The notes beneath the pieces were generated by a model. That model made no database searches and was not told the origin of the DNA. It saw only the letters and a list, made by a program, of their open reading frames with translations. The position numbers and the translations under genes are program-made. DNA of 64,000 bases from Bacteroides sp. (lineage in GTDB: Bacteria; Bacteroidota; Bacteroidia; Bacteroidales; Bacteroidaceae): contig JALCME010000023.1 of the NCBI GenBank assembly GCA_022648295.1, positions 19,279-83,278 of the forward strand, in the 5' to 3' direction. This document shows positions 54,727-63,981 of the stretch, piece by piece (positions within the stretch are counted from its first letter, which is position 1; every line of letters begins with the position of its first letter).

Positions 54727-55716
54727 CTATTTTTCATTGTAAATGACTTGTACTAAAGTTTGTCCAACAGCTTGCAGCGTTGCTTTATCTATGGCATCCA
54801 TATCATCTTTTAGTGTATGCCAATATTTATAAAATCCTCCGTTTTCCTCGTAGGGGATAATGTCAATTGTGGGTATTCCTGCATATTCATTGATGAAGAC
54901 GTGGTCGTCGGTTACTTCTCCTCCTTCTTCTTTCACAAAGTATTGGGAATATCCCAGACTTGCAGCCGTGTTCCAAACCTTTTCGTTAATATTCCCGGCT
55001 TTCTCTTGGGAATAGGCTTCATAACGGAAAATGGCTTTTTTACCTCCTACCATATCCAATAAGATGCCAAAGCGTGCATTGTAGCCCTGCACATGGGGAT
55101 TGCGTGCCCAATATTGTGCTCCAAGTGCCCAATATTCTTCTTTATGCTCTCCTTTGTAGGAACTATGAGCTCCATAATCTTCCGCATCGAGAAAAATGAG
55201 GTCAATCCCTAATTCAGGCTCTTGCTTCTGGATTTGTCGGGCTATTTCTAATAGTACGCCTACGCCGCTAGCCCCATCATTAGCGCCAAGAATAGGTTTA
55301 TAATGGTTCTTTTCATCGGGGTCGGCATCTGCCCATGGACGGCTGTCCCAATGAGAAAAGAGTACAATTCGCTTTTTTGATTCCGGTTTGTATGACCCGA
55401 TAATATTTCTGGATTTTAGTAGTGTACCGGTGTAAGCAGGCAGGTCGGCATACTGGTTGGTGACTTGAGCTCCAAATTCAGCTAACTTAGCTGCTAAATA
55501 ATTTCCACATTCCACATGGGCTTTGGTATTAGGAACCCGGGGACCGAAATCAACCTGGGCTTTGACGTATTGGTAGGCGCTGTCTGCATTGAATTGGGGA
55601 ACATTGGCAGTCTCTGCAAGTACTTTGGATTCACTGGCCGTTTTGGCTTTGTTGCTACATGCTATGAAAGCGAGTAAAACCAGATATAGGGGAATGAGTG
55701 TGTAAGTTCGTCTCAT
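54727..55716 (-). CDS. M28-family metalloenzyme, probable type II glutaminyl cyclase, lipoprotein
   Basis: 329 residues, lipobox LAFIAC. The M28/zinc-exopeptidase fold is clear: SHWDSRPWADADPD, ILGANDGASGVGVLLEIA (zinc Asp), LIFLDAEDYGA (Glu), GILLDMVGG, DDHVFINEYAGIPTIDII and YWHTLKDDMDAI (zinc His). The SHWDSRPWADAD and WHTLKDDM patterns match the Bacteroidota glutaminyl cyclases (type II) rather than broad aminopeptidases. Such an enzyme in the periplasm would convert N-terminal Gln to pyroglutamate on newly exported proteins; several proteins in this window have Gln immediately after the signal-peptidase I site. Overlaps ldcA by 4 bp. Aminopeptidase remains an alternative. Confidence 0.8.
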   Translation of the reverse strand: MRRTYTLIPLYLVLLAFIACSNKAKTASESKVLAETANVPQFNADSAYQYVKAQVDFGPRVPNTKAHVECGNYLAAKLAEFGAQVTNQYADLPAYTGTLLKSRNIIGSYKPESKKRIVLFSHWDSRPWADADPDEKNHYKPILGANDGASGVGVLLEIARQIQKQEPELGIDLIFLDAEDYGAHSSYKGEHKEEYWALGAQYWARNPHVQGYNARFGILLDMVGGKKAIFRYEAYSQEKAGNINEKVWNTAASLGYSQYFVKEEGGEVTDDHVFINEYAGIPTIDIIPYEENGGFYKYWHTLKDDMDAIDKATLQAVGQTLVQVIYNEK

Positions 55717-56675
55717 ATTTTATTGATATTAAAGTTCAACTTTACTTCTTTAGTGCCTGCTTCCAGTGTTACTTCCGCTCCGTTTATCAGTGGCAAATTC
55801 ATGGCGACATGTCCCACGGGGAAGTTAAAACAAACCGGATATTTGTATTCCTTTACAAGGTCGGATAAAGCACCATATAAATCTTTGCCTAAAGAAAAAT
55901 TCTCTTCGTATTCAGTGAACTGTCCAATAATAAGTCCGGAAAGTTTTTCTAAAATACCACCGAGTTTCAGATTGTACATCATGCGTTCCACTGCATGGGG
56001 TCGCTCGCCTACGTCTTCTATGAAAAGAATGGTTCCTTCGGCAGGAATGTCGTAAGGAGTACCACGTAGTCCATAAAATACGGACATGTTCCCTCCTCGC
56101 AGGATGCCGGTAGCTATGCCTTTTTGGTTCAGCTTATGTACGGGGCTGGCATAACTGAAACCTGTTTTACTGGCACTTACGGCCTGTGCTGTTTCGCTGG
56201 TTATGTGTCCAAACAAGACATCTTTGAGGGCCAGGGAGCAAAAGTCATCTTCCGGCTCTACACTTAAATGACGTGCCATTGGGGCATGTAACGATGCGAA
56301 GCCCTTTTGCTGGAATATGTTATGCAGTGCCGTGATGTCACTAAATCCGATTAACCATTTGGGATGTTGCTCAAAAGACTTGAAATCCAGTTTGTCTATA
56401 AGGTGTACAGCCCCATATCCACCCCGGCTGCATAAAATAGCTTTCGCTTCTTCATGGTCCATGGCTTCCTGAAGGTCTTCGAGCCGTTGCCGGATACTCC
56501 CAGCGTAAGTTCCCTGAGAGCTTCCTGCATGTTTTGCAGTGATAACTTCCAGTCCCCAAGACTCTAAACGTTTCTTCGCCCCTTTTAAAAATGACTTGTC
56601 TATCTTACTGGAAGGGGAGAGTATAATTACACAATCTCCTTCTTGTAAATAAGGAGGAAAAATGAGGCTACCCAT
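55713..56675 (-). CDS. LD-carboxypeptidase, peptidase family S66 (muramoyltetrapeptide carboxypeptidase type)
   Basis: 320 residues. S66 hallmarks: N-terminal PPYLQEGDCVIILSPSS, ILCSRGGYGAVHLIDKLD, nucleophile region WLIGFSDITALHN (Ser), Glu in LFIEDVGERPHAVERMM and His in FPVGHVAMNLPLI. Removes the terminal D-Ala from tetrapeptide stems of murein during peptidoglycan recycling in the cytoplasm. No signal peptide is seen, consistent with cytosolic action. Its stop overlaps the start of the M28 gene by 4 bp, so the two are coupled. It is divergent from ptb, with its own -7 element at 56747-56754. Confidence 0.92.
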   Translation of the reverse strand: MGSLIFPPYLQEGDCVIILSPSSKIDKSFLKGAKKRLESWGLEVITAKHAGSSQGTYAGSIRQRLEDLQEAMDHEEAKAILCSRGGYGAVHLIDKLDFKSFEQHPKWLIGFSDITALHNIFQQKGFASLHAPMARHLSVEPEDDFCSLALKDVLFGHITSETAQAVSASKTGFSYASPVHKLNQKGIATGILRGGNMSVFYGLRGTPYDIPAEGTILFIEDVGERPHAVERMMYNLKLGGILEKLSGLIIGQFTEYEENFSLGKDLYGALSDLVKEYKYPVCFNFPVGHVAMNLPLINGAEVTLEAGTKEVKLNFNINKI

Positions 56676-56746
56676 GCTATCTATTTAAGTTACGTTATTT
56701 TATTGGTTATGAGTATTGTGCGATTCTAAATCATAGGTCGCGCTTG

Positions 56747-56754
56747 CAAATGTA
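56747..56754 (-). promoter_or_regulatory. -7 promoter element of the LD-carboxypeptidase - M28 operon
   Basis: TACATTTG on the minus strand matches TAnnTTTG, with a leader of about 65 nt to the ATG at 56675. Confidence 0.5.
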
Positions 56755-56944
56755 CATAAAATAACATATAATTCTGTATTATGTTAATACAAAAGGCTTT
56801 TTCATGTGTTAATATAAGAATTTCACTACAATAAATAGCGAATCGTAAGAATCTGTCAAAGTGATATATTTATATTCTACTTTTCGCAAATTAGATGTTT
56901 TATATATGAATACTTTTTTAGATATTTGCTTAAAAACTAACGAT

Positions 56945-57862
56945 ATGGAACCTATCCGGAACTTTGCTCAATTGACGTCCCATTTAAAATCCTTAAATAC
57001 AAGAAAACGTATTGCTGTGGTTTGCGCTAATGACTCCAATACGGAATATGCCATTACCCGTGTTTTAAATGAAGGTTTTGCTGAATTTTTGATGATTGGT
57101 GATTCTGCTATTCTAAAAAAATATCCGGAGTTAAAAAAACATTCGCAATATGTGCACGCCATACATATTGAAGATCCTGACGAGGCAGCACTCGAAGCTG
57201 TACGTCTTGTACGTGCAGGTGAAGCAGATATTTTAATGAAAGGAATTATTAATACCGATAATTTGTTGCATGCTATTTTAGACAAGGAGAAAGGATTGTT
57301 GCCTGCGGGCAAGGTGTTGACTCATTTAGCTGTAATGCAGATTCCGACTTACGATAAGTTGTTGTTCTTTTCGGATGCTGCGGTGATTCCTCGTCCTACG
57401 TTGCAACAACGCATTGAAATGATTTGGTATGCTATCCGTACTAGCCGTTGTTTTGGCATTCAACAGCCACGTATCGCTCTGATTCATTGCACGGAAAAGG
57501 TTAGTCCCAAGTTTCCTCATTCATTGGATTATGTCAATATCGTAGAGTTGGCTGAGGCTGGAGAATTTGGAGATGTGATTATCGATGGTCCGCTTGATGT
57601 GCGTACGGCATGTGAACGGGAGAGTGGAGAAATTAAGGGTATTGTATCTCCTATTAATGGGCAGGCAGATGTTCTGATATTTCCAAATATAGAATCGGGT
57701 AATGCCTTTTACAAAGCTATTTCGCTCTTTGCTAAGGCAGAAATGGCGGGGCTTTTGCAGGGACCTATATGTCCGGTTGTCTTACCTTCTCGTAGTGATT
57801 CTGCATTGTCTAAATATTATAGCATTGCTATGGCTTGTTTAACTTGTGAAAAGATGATATGA
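56945..57862 (+). CDS. ptb: Phosphate butyryltransferase
   Basis: 305 residues from 56945 (MEPIRNFAQL), the usual length of Bacteroides Ptb. The track start at 56861 would add 28 residues with no counterpart in the family (MIYLYSTFRKLD), so it is not used. Phosphotransacetylase/Ptb fold: KRIAVVCANDSNTEYAI, EADILMKGIINTDNLLHA, GKVLTHLAVMQIP, LFFSDAAVIPRP, DVIIDGPLDVRTACERES, DVLIFPNIESGNAFYK and CPVVLPSRSDS. Transfers the acyl group of butyryl-CoA (or a branched analogue) to phosphate. Overlaps buk by 4 bp (ATGA). In Bacteroides, which do not usually make much butyrate, the likely physiological acyl groups are isobutyryl or isovaleryl from amino-acid breakdown (inference). Confidence 0.92.
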   Translation: MEPIRNFAQLTSHLKSLNTRKRIAVVCANDSNTEYAITRVLNEGFAEFLMIGDSAILKKYPELKKHSQYVHAIHIEDPDEAALEAVRLVRAGEADILMKGIINTDNLLHAILDKEKGLLPAGKVLTHLAVMQIPTYDKLLFFSDAAVIPRPTLQQRIEMIWYAIRTSRCFGIQQPRIALIHCTEKVSPKFPHSLDYVNIVELAEAGEFGDVIIDGPLDVRTACERESGEIKGIVSPINGQADVLIFPNIESGNAFYKAISLFAKAEMAGLLQGPICPVVLPSRSDSALSKYYSIAMACLTCEKMI

Positions 57863-58941
57863 GAATATTAGCTGTTAATCCGGGGTCTACCTCTACTAAA
57901 ATTGCGGTTTATGATGACGAAACCTCTCTTTTAGTACGTAATATCAGCCACACAATTGAGGAGTTGGAAGCTTTTCCTCAAGTCATCGATCAATTTAAGT
58001 TTCGTGAGGCACTTGTGCTGAAAGAATTGGAGTCAGGAGGAATTCCTTTCCGGTTTGATGCTATTATAGGACGTGGTGGTCTGGTGAAGCCTATTTCAGG
58101 CGGAGTGTATGAGGTGAATGAAGCGATGCGTAATGATACGATACATGCGGAGCGGCTTCATGCATGTAATTTAGGTTGTCTTATTGCTGCAGATCTTGCT
58201 TCCCGTCTTTCCGGATGCCGTGCGTTTATGGCAGATCCGGGTGTCGTAGATGAACTTGATGAGATAGCCCGTATAACCGGTTCTCCGCTGATGCCGCGCA
58301 TTACTGTTTGGCATGCATTGAATCAACGTGCTGTTGCGCGCCGTTATGCCGCGGAATATTCCGTGGCTCATCCCTTGAATCCGGTTCACTATGAAGATTT
58401 GAATTTAGTTATTTGCCATTTGGGTGGAGGTATTTCTGTTGGTGCTCATCAACATGGACGTGCAATCGACGTAAATAATGCATTGGATGGTGAGGGGCCT
58501 TTCTCACCGGAACGTGCCGGTACTCTTCCTGCAGGTCAACTTATAGACCTTTGCTTTTCCGGTCGCTATTCCAGAGAAGAATTAAAGAAAAGAATTTCAG
58601 GGAAAGCTGGCTTGGCAGCTCATTTGGGGACAACTGATGTTCCCAAGATTGTTAGTCTCATAGAATCGGGAGACAAGAAAGCGGAGCTGATTTTGAATGC
58701 CATGATTTATCAGATAGCCAAGAGTATAGGTTCGGCGGCTGTGGCTCTTTATGGAAAAGTTGATGCAATTATTCTGACAGGAGGTATTGCCCATTCCGAT
58801 TATGTTGTTACGCGCTTGAAGGAACGTGTCTCCTTTCTTGCTCCTATAGCTGTCTACCCCGGTGAGAATGAGATGGAAGCTCTTGCTATGAATGCTTTGG
58901 GTGCTCTTCGGAAGGAACTTTCGGTGCAAGTCTATAGGTAA
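57859..58941 (+). CDS. buk: Butyrate kinase
   Basis: 360 residues (family 353-358). ASKHA acetokinase family: VNPGSTSTKIAVYDDE at the N-terminus, IIGRGGLVKPISGGVYEVNE, DPGVVDELDEIARITGSP, GGGISVGAHQHGRAIDVNNALDGEGPF and ILTGGIAHSDYVV, the last being the nucleotide-binding loop. Converts acyl phosphate and ADP to the free acid and ATP, so with Ptb it gives substrate-level ATP synthesis. Translationally coupled to ptb by a 4-bp overlap. Followed by a convergent SusD gene with a hairpin between. Confidence 0.95.
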   Translation: MRILAVNPGSTSTKIAVYDDETSLLVRNISHTIEELEAFPQVIDQFKFREALVLKELESGGIPFRFDAIIGRGGLVKPISGGVYEVNEAMRNDTIHAERLHACNLGCLIAADLASRLSGCRAFMADPGVVDELDEIARITGSPLMPRITVWHALNQRAVARRYAAEYSVAHPLNPVHYEDLNLVICHLGGGISVGAHQHGRAIDVNNALDGEGPFSPERAGTLPAGQLIDLCFSGRYSREELKKRISGKAGLAAHLGTTDVPKIVSLIESGDKKAELILNAMIYQIAKSIGSAAVALYGKVDAIILTGGIAHSDYVVTRLKERVSFLAPIAVYPGENEMEALAMNALGALRKELSVQVYR

Positions 58942-58974
58942 TTTTCGATATGGAAGTTATTGTGTAAATTAAAA

Positions 58975-59006
58975 AAGGAAGTAAAGCCCCCAAACTTTAC
59001 TTCCTT
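58975..59006 (-). terminator. Terminator between buk and the convergent SusD4 gene
   Basis: Perfect 12-bp stem AAGGAAGTAAAG / CTTTACTTCCTT with an 8-nt loop (CCCCCAAA). On the minus strand the hairpin merges into a TTTTTT tract, so it ends the SusC4-SusD4 operon; it may also act on buk read-through, where the T run is weaker. Confidence 0.8.
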
Positions 59007-59061
59007 CAAAAAGCTCTTTGCTTAAATGTAAGGAAAAGCTTTATCAGATTATCTTTTTATT

Positions 59062-60663
59062 TTAGAAGTTATTTTGTCCTACATCCCACCATAAACGAGT
59101 TCCACCATTATCAGAGCCACCTAATAATTGATTTAATGAACTTGTTGTTGCAGCATCTAAATCTGTGGGGAAGGTTACGCGTCGAATCATGATGTCTGTG
59201 TCTATTGCACCTCCACTTAAGTTGACTGCAACTTTGAATAATTTTGGATATCCTGTTCGGCGTTGTTCTGCCCATGCTTCACATCCGTCAGGATAGGTAG
59301 CCAACCATTTTTGGGTAATAATACGTTCTAACTCTTCTTCTTTAGTCCCTTCTGTCCATTTAGGTGTGACAGAAGTCCTTGCTGCTACATCGAATTTATT
59401 ATCGAATGCATCCTTATAGTCGGTAGGAGTGGCTTCGCTTGTTAGGTATGAGCTGGCGTCTCCGGCTCCCCATTGGGCGAAAGACGTTTCTACTCCCTTT
59501 TGGTAGTATTCTGCTTCTTTTCCTGTATCTACAAATCCTCTTAAAGCAGCTTCTGCACGAAGAAACCAAACTTCTGCGGCAGTCATTACAATAATATTGC
59601 TGGAAGTAGTGATAGTCGTGCGGGAATGATTCATATAACGATTGTCTTTATCTAATGCAGTTCCTTGACGAATTCCTTTGTATGTATCTACAATAGGGAA
59701 GAGCTCCGCTACTTCTCCTTCTTTGCCGGTATTTCCTACTGCTGTTGAAAAATATTTGCTTATCCGCGGGTCTTGATATCCATTTAAAAAAGATTCCATA
59801 CTGGCATTCATGTACACCTCTTGCCATGCACTTACCCCTCCCAAAGGATTACGTATACCATATTCACCTACTGTTTCATCAGCATTTTCAAGTACTCCTC
59901 CATTCGCAGAATTGAGAGCGGCTTGTGCTTGTGTTTTAGCCAATTCGCTATTAACATTGGATACACGCATGGCCAAACGGAGTCGCAATGAATTTGCAAA
60001 CTTCAGCCATTGGGAATAGGTACGTTTGCCTTCCGGCATCATAATATCTGCTGATTCAAAAGTATTAGGCCCTTTATCTGCAACATAAGTTACTAAGATT
60101 TTTATTGCTTCATCCAAGTCGTCAAAGAAATCAGTGTAAACATCTTCCTGAGATTCAGGAGTCGGGGTATCCTTTCCGAAGTTTTTGTAAATAATAGGTC
60201 CGTAATAATCACATACCCGATGCATCATTGCTACTTTTAAAATCTTTGTTAAAGCATAAAATGCCGGGTATTCTTCTTTGCTGCATAAAGCTTCTGCACT
60301 GGCAATGGGAGGCATACCTTGTGCATAAGTATAACTCCACTGAGCTCCTACCCAACCAGAGTTTAGCTTGTAAGATGAATTTTGAGTGTTAAAACCACCA
60401 TTCATATCATGGAAATATCCGCCAAACATATCTGCTGCTAAATTTTCCATAATCTGAAATTGCCAATCAGTGCCGTCAACTCCCGTTTGATATACTATCG
60501 CTGTTTGTATGGTTTTAAATGGAATGAGTTGTTTTTGAAAATCATACTCTTGTAAGTCATCGGTATATGCCCCCGATGTACTATTATACTTTTCAAAATT
60601 TTCAGTACATGCTGAGAATATGGCGAGTCCGCTTAAGACGAAGAATAATATATATTTTTTCAT
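59062..60663 (-). CDS. SusD-like outer-membrane lipoprotein, SusD_2 type (SusD4)
   Basis: 533 residues, lipobox LAIFSAC followed by TENFEKYNSTSGAYTDD. It differs from the other three SusD proteins and resembles the SusD-like group 2 family (PF12771-type): YPAFYALTKILKVAMMHRVCDYYGPIIYK, YSQWLKFANSLRLRLAMRVS and EVWFLRAEAALRG, then ITQKWLATYPDGCEAWAEQRRTGYPKL near the C-terminus. Binds the ligand at the mouth of SusC4, from which it is separated by 12 bp. No enzymes lie between it and the window edge, so its ligand may be a peptide, glycoprotein glycan or polysaccharide processed elsewhere. Confidence 0.93.
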   Translation of the reverse strand: MKKYILFFVLSGLAIFSACTENFEKYNSTSGAYTDDLQEYDFQKQLIPFKTIQTAIVYQTGVDGTDWQFQIMENLAADMFGGYFHDMNGGFNTQNSSYKLNSGWVGAQWSYTYAQGMPPIASAEALCSKEEYPAFYALTKILKVAMMHRVCDYYGPIIYKNFGKDTPTPESQEDVYTDFFDDLDEAIKILVTYVADKGPNTFESADIMMPEGKRTYSQWLKFANSLRLRLAMRVSNVNSELAKTQAQAALNSANGGVLENADETVGEYGIRNPLGGVSAWQEVYMNASMESFLNGYQDPRISKYFSTAVGNTGKEGEVAELFPIVDTYKGIRQGTALDKDNRYMNHSRTTITTSSNIIVMTAAEVWFLRAEAALRGFVDTGKEAEYYQKGVETSFAQWGAGDASSYLTSEATPTDYKDAFDNKFDVAARTSVTPKWTEGTKEEELERIITQKWLATYPDGCEAWAEQRRTGYPKLFKVAVNLSGGAIDTDIMIRRVTFPTDLDAATTSSLNQLLGGSDNGGTRLWWDVGQNNF

Positions 60664-60675
60664 ATTACATCGATT

Positions 60676-63600
60676 TTAGAAAGTAAATTTAATGTTGAAT
60701 CCAATGTTTTTAGTTGTTGGCATACCGAATATGTCAACTCCTTGATTTGCATTTCCTACGGATAAGATAGCATCTGGATCAAATGGCGCATCTTTGTATA
60801 GGAAAAATAGGTTACGTGCAATTAAGGATACATCTATTCCCTTAAGAAATTTAGTGCTTTCTAACAGCGATTGTGGAAAAGAATAACTGAGTGATAGTTC
60901 ACGTAATCGGATATTTGTACGATCGTAACGATAGTAGCTAGTACATCCGTCACCACGGTTGGCAACTACATTATAAAATCCTTCCACATCGGTGAATTTT
61001 TGCCCTTCTATTTCTACATAACCTTTATCTCTGGCTTGACCACTAGCCTTGCTAACCCCTCTTAGATCAAGAGCACTTTGTGTAAGGGATATAACGTCAC
61101 CGCCTATTACTGCATCGAGCAGGACATAAAGGCTGAAGCCTTTATATGTGAAAGTATTATTCCATCCCAGCATAAAATCTGGATTAGCATTGCCTATTAG
61201 AGAGTTATTTCCGGTTTCTATTTTAGGTGCTCCGGTTTCAGTTACTTCTATCTTCCCGTTCTCATCACGTACAAAGTCATTCCCATAGATATCTCCTAAG
61301 GAACCTCCTTCTTTTACTCTCATCCTGTATGGCATGTTAACCCCTGTTCCATAATCAAATTCTGGGTTATCGCCTAATGATACTATTTTATTTTTATTCG
61401 TTGAGAAGTTTACGTTAGTTTTCCATCGGAAGTTATTCGTCATGAATGGAGTGCCACCAAGTGTTATTTCAATGCCATAATTACGGATTTTACCAGCATT
61501 GATATACCGATATGGGTGACTGCCTGTGGGAGTATTGATATATAACAATTGGTCTTTTGTGTTTGTATGATAGAATGTGAAATCGAGATCCAATCGATTG
61601 TTGAAGAATTTCCATTCAGAACCAATTTCCCATGAAGTACTGATTTCTGGTTTCAAGTCTTTGTCAAAATCATATTGTATTTGTTTTACTATACCACCGG
61701 ATGTTATATATGGTTGTGGAGAGGTGATGCCAATAGGAAGATCATTTCCTACTTGTGCCCAAGATGCGCGAATCTTACTGAAATTGATCCATGAAGGCAG
61801 TGATAGTGTTTTATTAATAATCCAGGAAAGGCCTACGGATGGGTAGAAAAAGCCTGAATGTAGGCTACTGGTATTGGCTAAAGTGGACGACCAGTCATTA
61901 CGGGCTGTTAAATCCATGTATATGCTCTCTTTCCAACCAATTTGTGCTGTGGCAAAGACTGATTGGACATTACGTCTGGCATTTTGAGTTTCATCAACAT
62001 AAGCAGTACCACTGTTGAGTATCATGTTGGCTACACTAAAGACATTTGCGTAATATAGGCCTGCTTTTCCTGAGTCCAATTTTAACATATTTGTCTTTGT
62101 CATGTTATTGCTAGCGCCTAAAGCAGCATTTACCGCCCAATCATTCCATGATTTATTAAACATACCCATAATGTCACCGTAAGCCATAAACTCCTGGTTA
62201 TTCAGGTCAATATACCGACCATTTTCATGGCATAGATTTTCTGCCGTTCCTGCATAAAACTTTTGCTGGAATTTGTCATTGATGAAGTCTATGTTACCAC
62301 GTGCCTGTATGCTGAACCAGTCGTTAATTTTCAATTTCGCGTTTAGTGATGCAATTGCACGGTAGCGTTTATCTTTGCTTGTAATGCGGTTGACTGTCCA
62401 GTAAGGGTTTTGTTCAAAATCAAGAGTGGATGTATACCAATTCTGCAAGGGCATATTTCGAGACTCATCAAAGACTTCATAGTTTTCGCGATATTCAGAC
62501 ATATCTTTGCCACGTGGGAAAGTATATAATCCGACTAACGGATTCATGTAGTAGCCGCCTGAAGTTGGGCGATTATTAACTGACTGCGTAATTAAATTTA
62601 CGTTAGCATCTAATATAAGTTTGTCATTAAATAAATTACCTGTTTCTCGTAAAGTCAAGTTGTGCTTGTATAGTTTGTTTGCACTGATGATTCCTTTAGC
62701 TGTTGTATTAGCATAAGAAAAATAAGTTTGTGTCTTTTCTTTGCCGACTTGAACACTTACAGAGTTGATAGCAGTTACTCCATTACTAAAAAAATGATCT
62801 ACATTGTTATAGTCTTTCATGTCGGTTTGTTTGTCTCCCCAACTAGTTGTACCATTAATTTTATAGGTGTTTTGAAATTCGGGTAGACTAATGGCCTGGT
62901 CAACTGTTAGATTGGAGGAAAAGGTAATACGTTGCATTCCTGCTTTCCCTCTTTTAGTGGTAATGAGAATAACACCATTGGCGGCTTGAGACCCATATAA
63001 AGCAGCGGCAGATGCCCCTTTGAGAATACTCATGCTTTCAATATCATCGGGATTTAAATTGGATATGCCGTCACCGGAATCACGATTGCCCGCATCATTG
63101 TTACCTCCCATAACACTGAATGCTTGCTCTGTGGTATTATTTAGCATTGGTACACCGTCAATGACATAAAGTGGTTGATTGTTTCCGTTTTCATTGGCCG
63201 AACGGATGCCTCGGATAGATACTTTTGCAGATCCGCCTAAGCCAGAGGCATTTTTAGTGATGGATACTCCTGCTGTTTTACCGGCTAAAGAGTTAATTAA
63301 ATTGGGGTCTTTAGCACGGGTTAATTCGTCACCTCCAATTTGCTGAGTAGAATATGTCAGAGAAGCAGCTTTCTTTTTAATGCCCATGGCTGTAACAACA
63401 ACAGTTTCTAATGCTAATGCTTCCTCTTTCATTTGTACATTAATCACTTTTTTGCCATTGACAAGGATGCTTATAGGTTGATACCCTATGAAACTTATTG
63501 TCAAAGTAGCATTAGTTGGTACATTAAGACTGAATTTTCCATTTACATTTGTGATGACCCCATTTGTTGTCCCTTTTTCAAGGACATTAGCTCCAATAAT

Positions 63601-63981
63601 TGGTTCACCTTTAGTATCTGTAACGCTTCCTTTTACTATAATGTTGCCTTGTTGAGAAGAGTCTGAATTTGTGTTTTCCTTACGTTCTGTCAATACAATA
63701 TTTTTGCCTTCCATTATGTATTTAATATTCGTATCCTTAAATACATTGTCCAGTATTTCAGATACCGGTAACTTGTTTGCTGAAATATTGACAATGCGAT
63801 GTACGTCCACACTCTTTTTATTGTATACAAATAGGTATTCTGTTTGTGATTCAATTTGATTTAAAATTTCGCTAACGTTTAGTGCAGAGTTGGGAATGCT
63901 AACTTTTGCACTTTGTGAATAACCGGCATTGCTATATGCCTGAAACGTTACAAACAAAAGAAGGAATGTCGTAATCTTCAT
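60676..63981 (-). CDS. SusC/RagA family TonB-dependent receptor with N-terminal STN domain (SusC4)
   Basis: 1101 residues. Signal peptide ending GYS|Q, then an STN domain (~25-105: ALNVSEILNQIESQTEYLFVYNKKSVD ... LPVSEILDNVFKDTNIKYIMEGKNIVL), carboxypeptidase-D-like domain (VKGSVTDTKGEPIIGANVL), TonB-box region (ALALETVVVTAMGIKKK), plug with GASAAALYGSQAANGVILITTK and a barrel ending GFNIKFTF. It is the only SusC of the window with an STN domain, which normally transmits ligand binding to a FecR-like anti-sigma factor. The expected FecR and ECF genes would lie upstream, beyond the right edge. Start at 63981 fits the signal peptide. Confidence 0.95.
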   Translation of the reverse strand: MKITTFLLLFVTFQAYSNAGYSQSAKVSIPNSALNVSEILNQIESQTEYLFVYNKKSVDVHRIVNISANKLPVSEILDNVFKDTNIKYIMEGKNIVLTERKENTNSDSSQQGNIIVKGSVTDTKGEPIIGANVLEKGTTNGVITNVNGKFSLNVPTNATLTISFIGYQPISILVNGKKVINVQMKEEALALETVVVTAMGIKKKAASLTYSTQQIGGDELTRAKDPNLINSLAGKTAGVSITKNASGLGGSAKVSIRGIRSANENGNNQPLYVIDGVPMLNNTTEQAFSVMGGNNDAGNRDSGDGISNLNPDDIESMSILKGASAAALYGSQAANGVILITTKRGKAGMQRITFSSNLTVDQAISLPEFQNTYKINGTTSWGDKQTDMKDYNNVDHFFSNGVTAINSVSVQVGKEKTQTYFSYANTTAKGIISANKLYKHNLTLRETGNLFNDKLILDANVNLITQSVNNRPTSGGYYMNPLVGLYTFPRGKDMSEYRENYEVFDESRNMPLQNWYTSTLDFEQNPYWTVNRITSKDKRYRAIASLNAKLKINDWFSIQARGNIDFINDKFQQKFYAGTAENLCHENGRYIDLNNQEFMAYGDIMGMFNKSWNDWAVNAALGASNNMTKTNMLKLDSGKAGLYYANVFSVANMILNSGTAYVDETQNARRNVQSVFATAQIGWKESIYMDLTARNDWSSTLANTSSLHSGFFYPSVGLSWIINKTLSLPSWINFSKIRASWAQVGNDLPIGITSPQPYITSGGIVKQIQYDFDKDLKPEISTSWEIGSEWKFFNNRLDLDFTFYHTNTKDQLLYINTPTGSHPYRYINAGKIRNYGIEITLGGTPFMTNNFRWKTNVNFSTNKNKIVSLGDNPEFDYGTGVNMPYRMRVKEGGSLGDIYGNDFVRDENGKIEVTETGAPKIETGNNSLIGNANPDFMLGWNNTFTYKGFSLYVLLDAVIGGDVISLTQSALDLRGVSKASGQARDKGYVEIEGQKFTDVEGFYNVVANRGDGCTSYYRYDRTNIRLRELSLSYSFPQSLLESTKFLKGIDVSLIARNLFFLYKDAPFDPDAILSVGNANQGVDIFGMPTTKNIGFNIKFTF

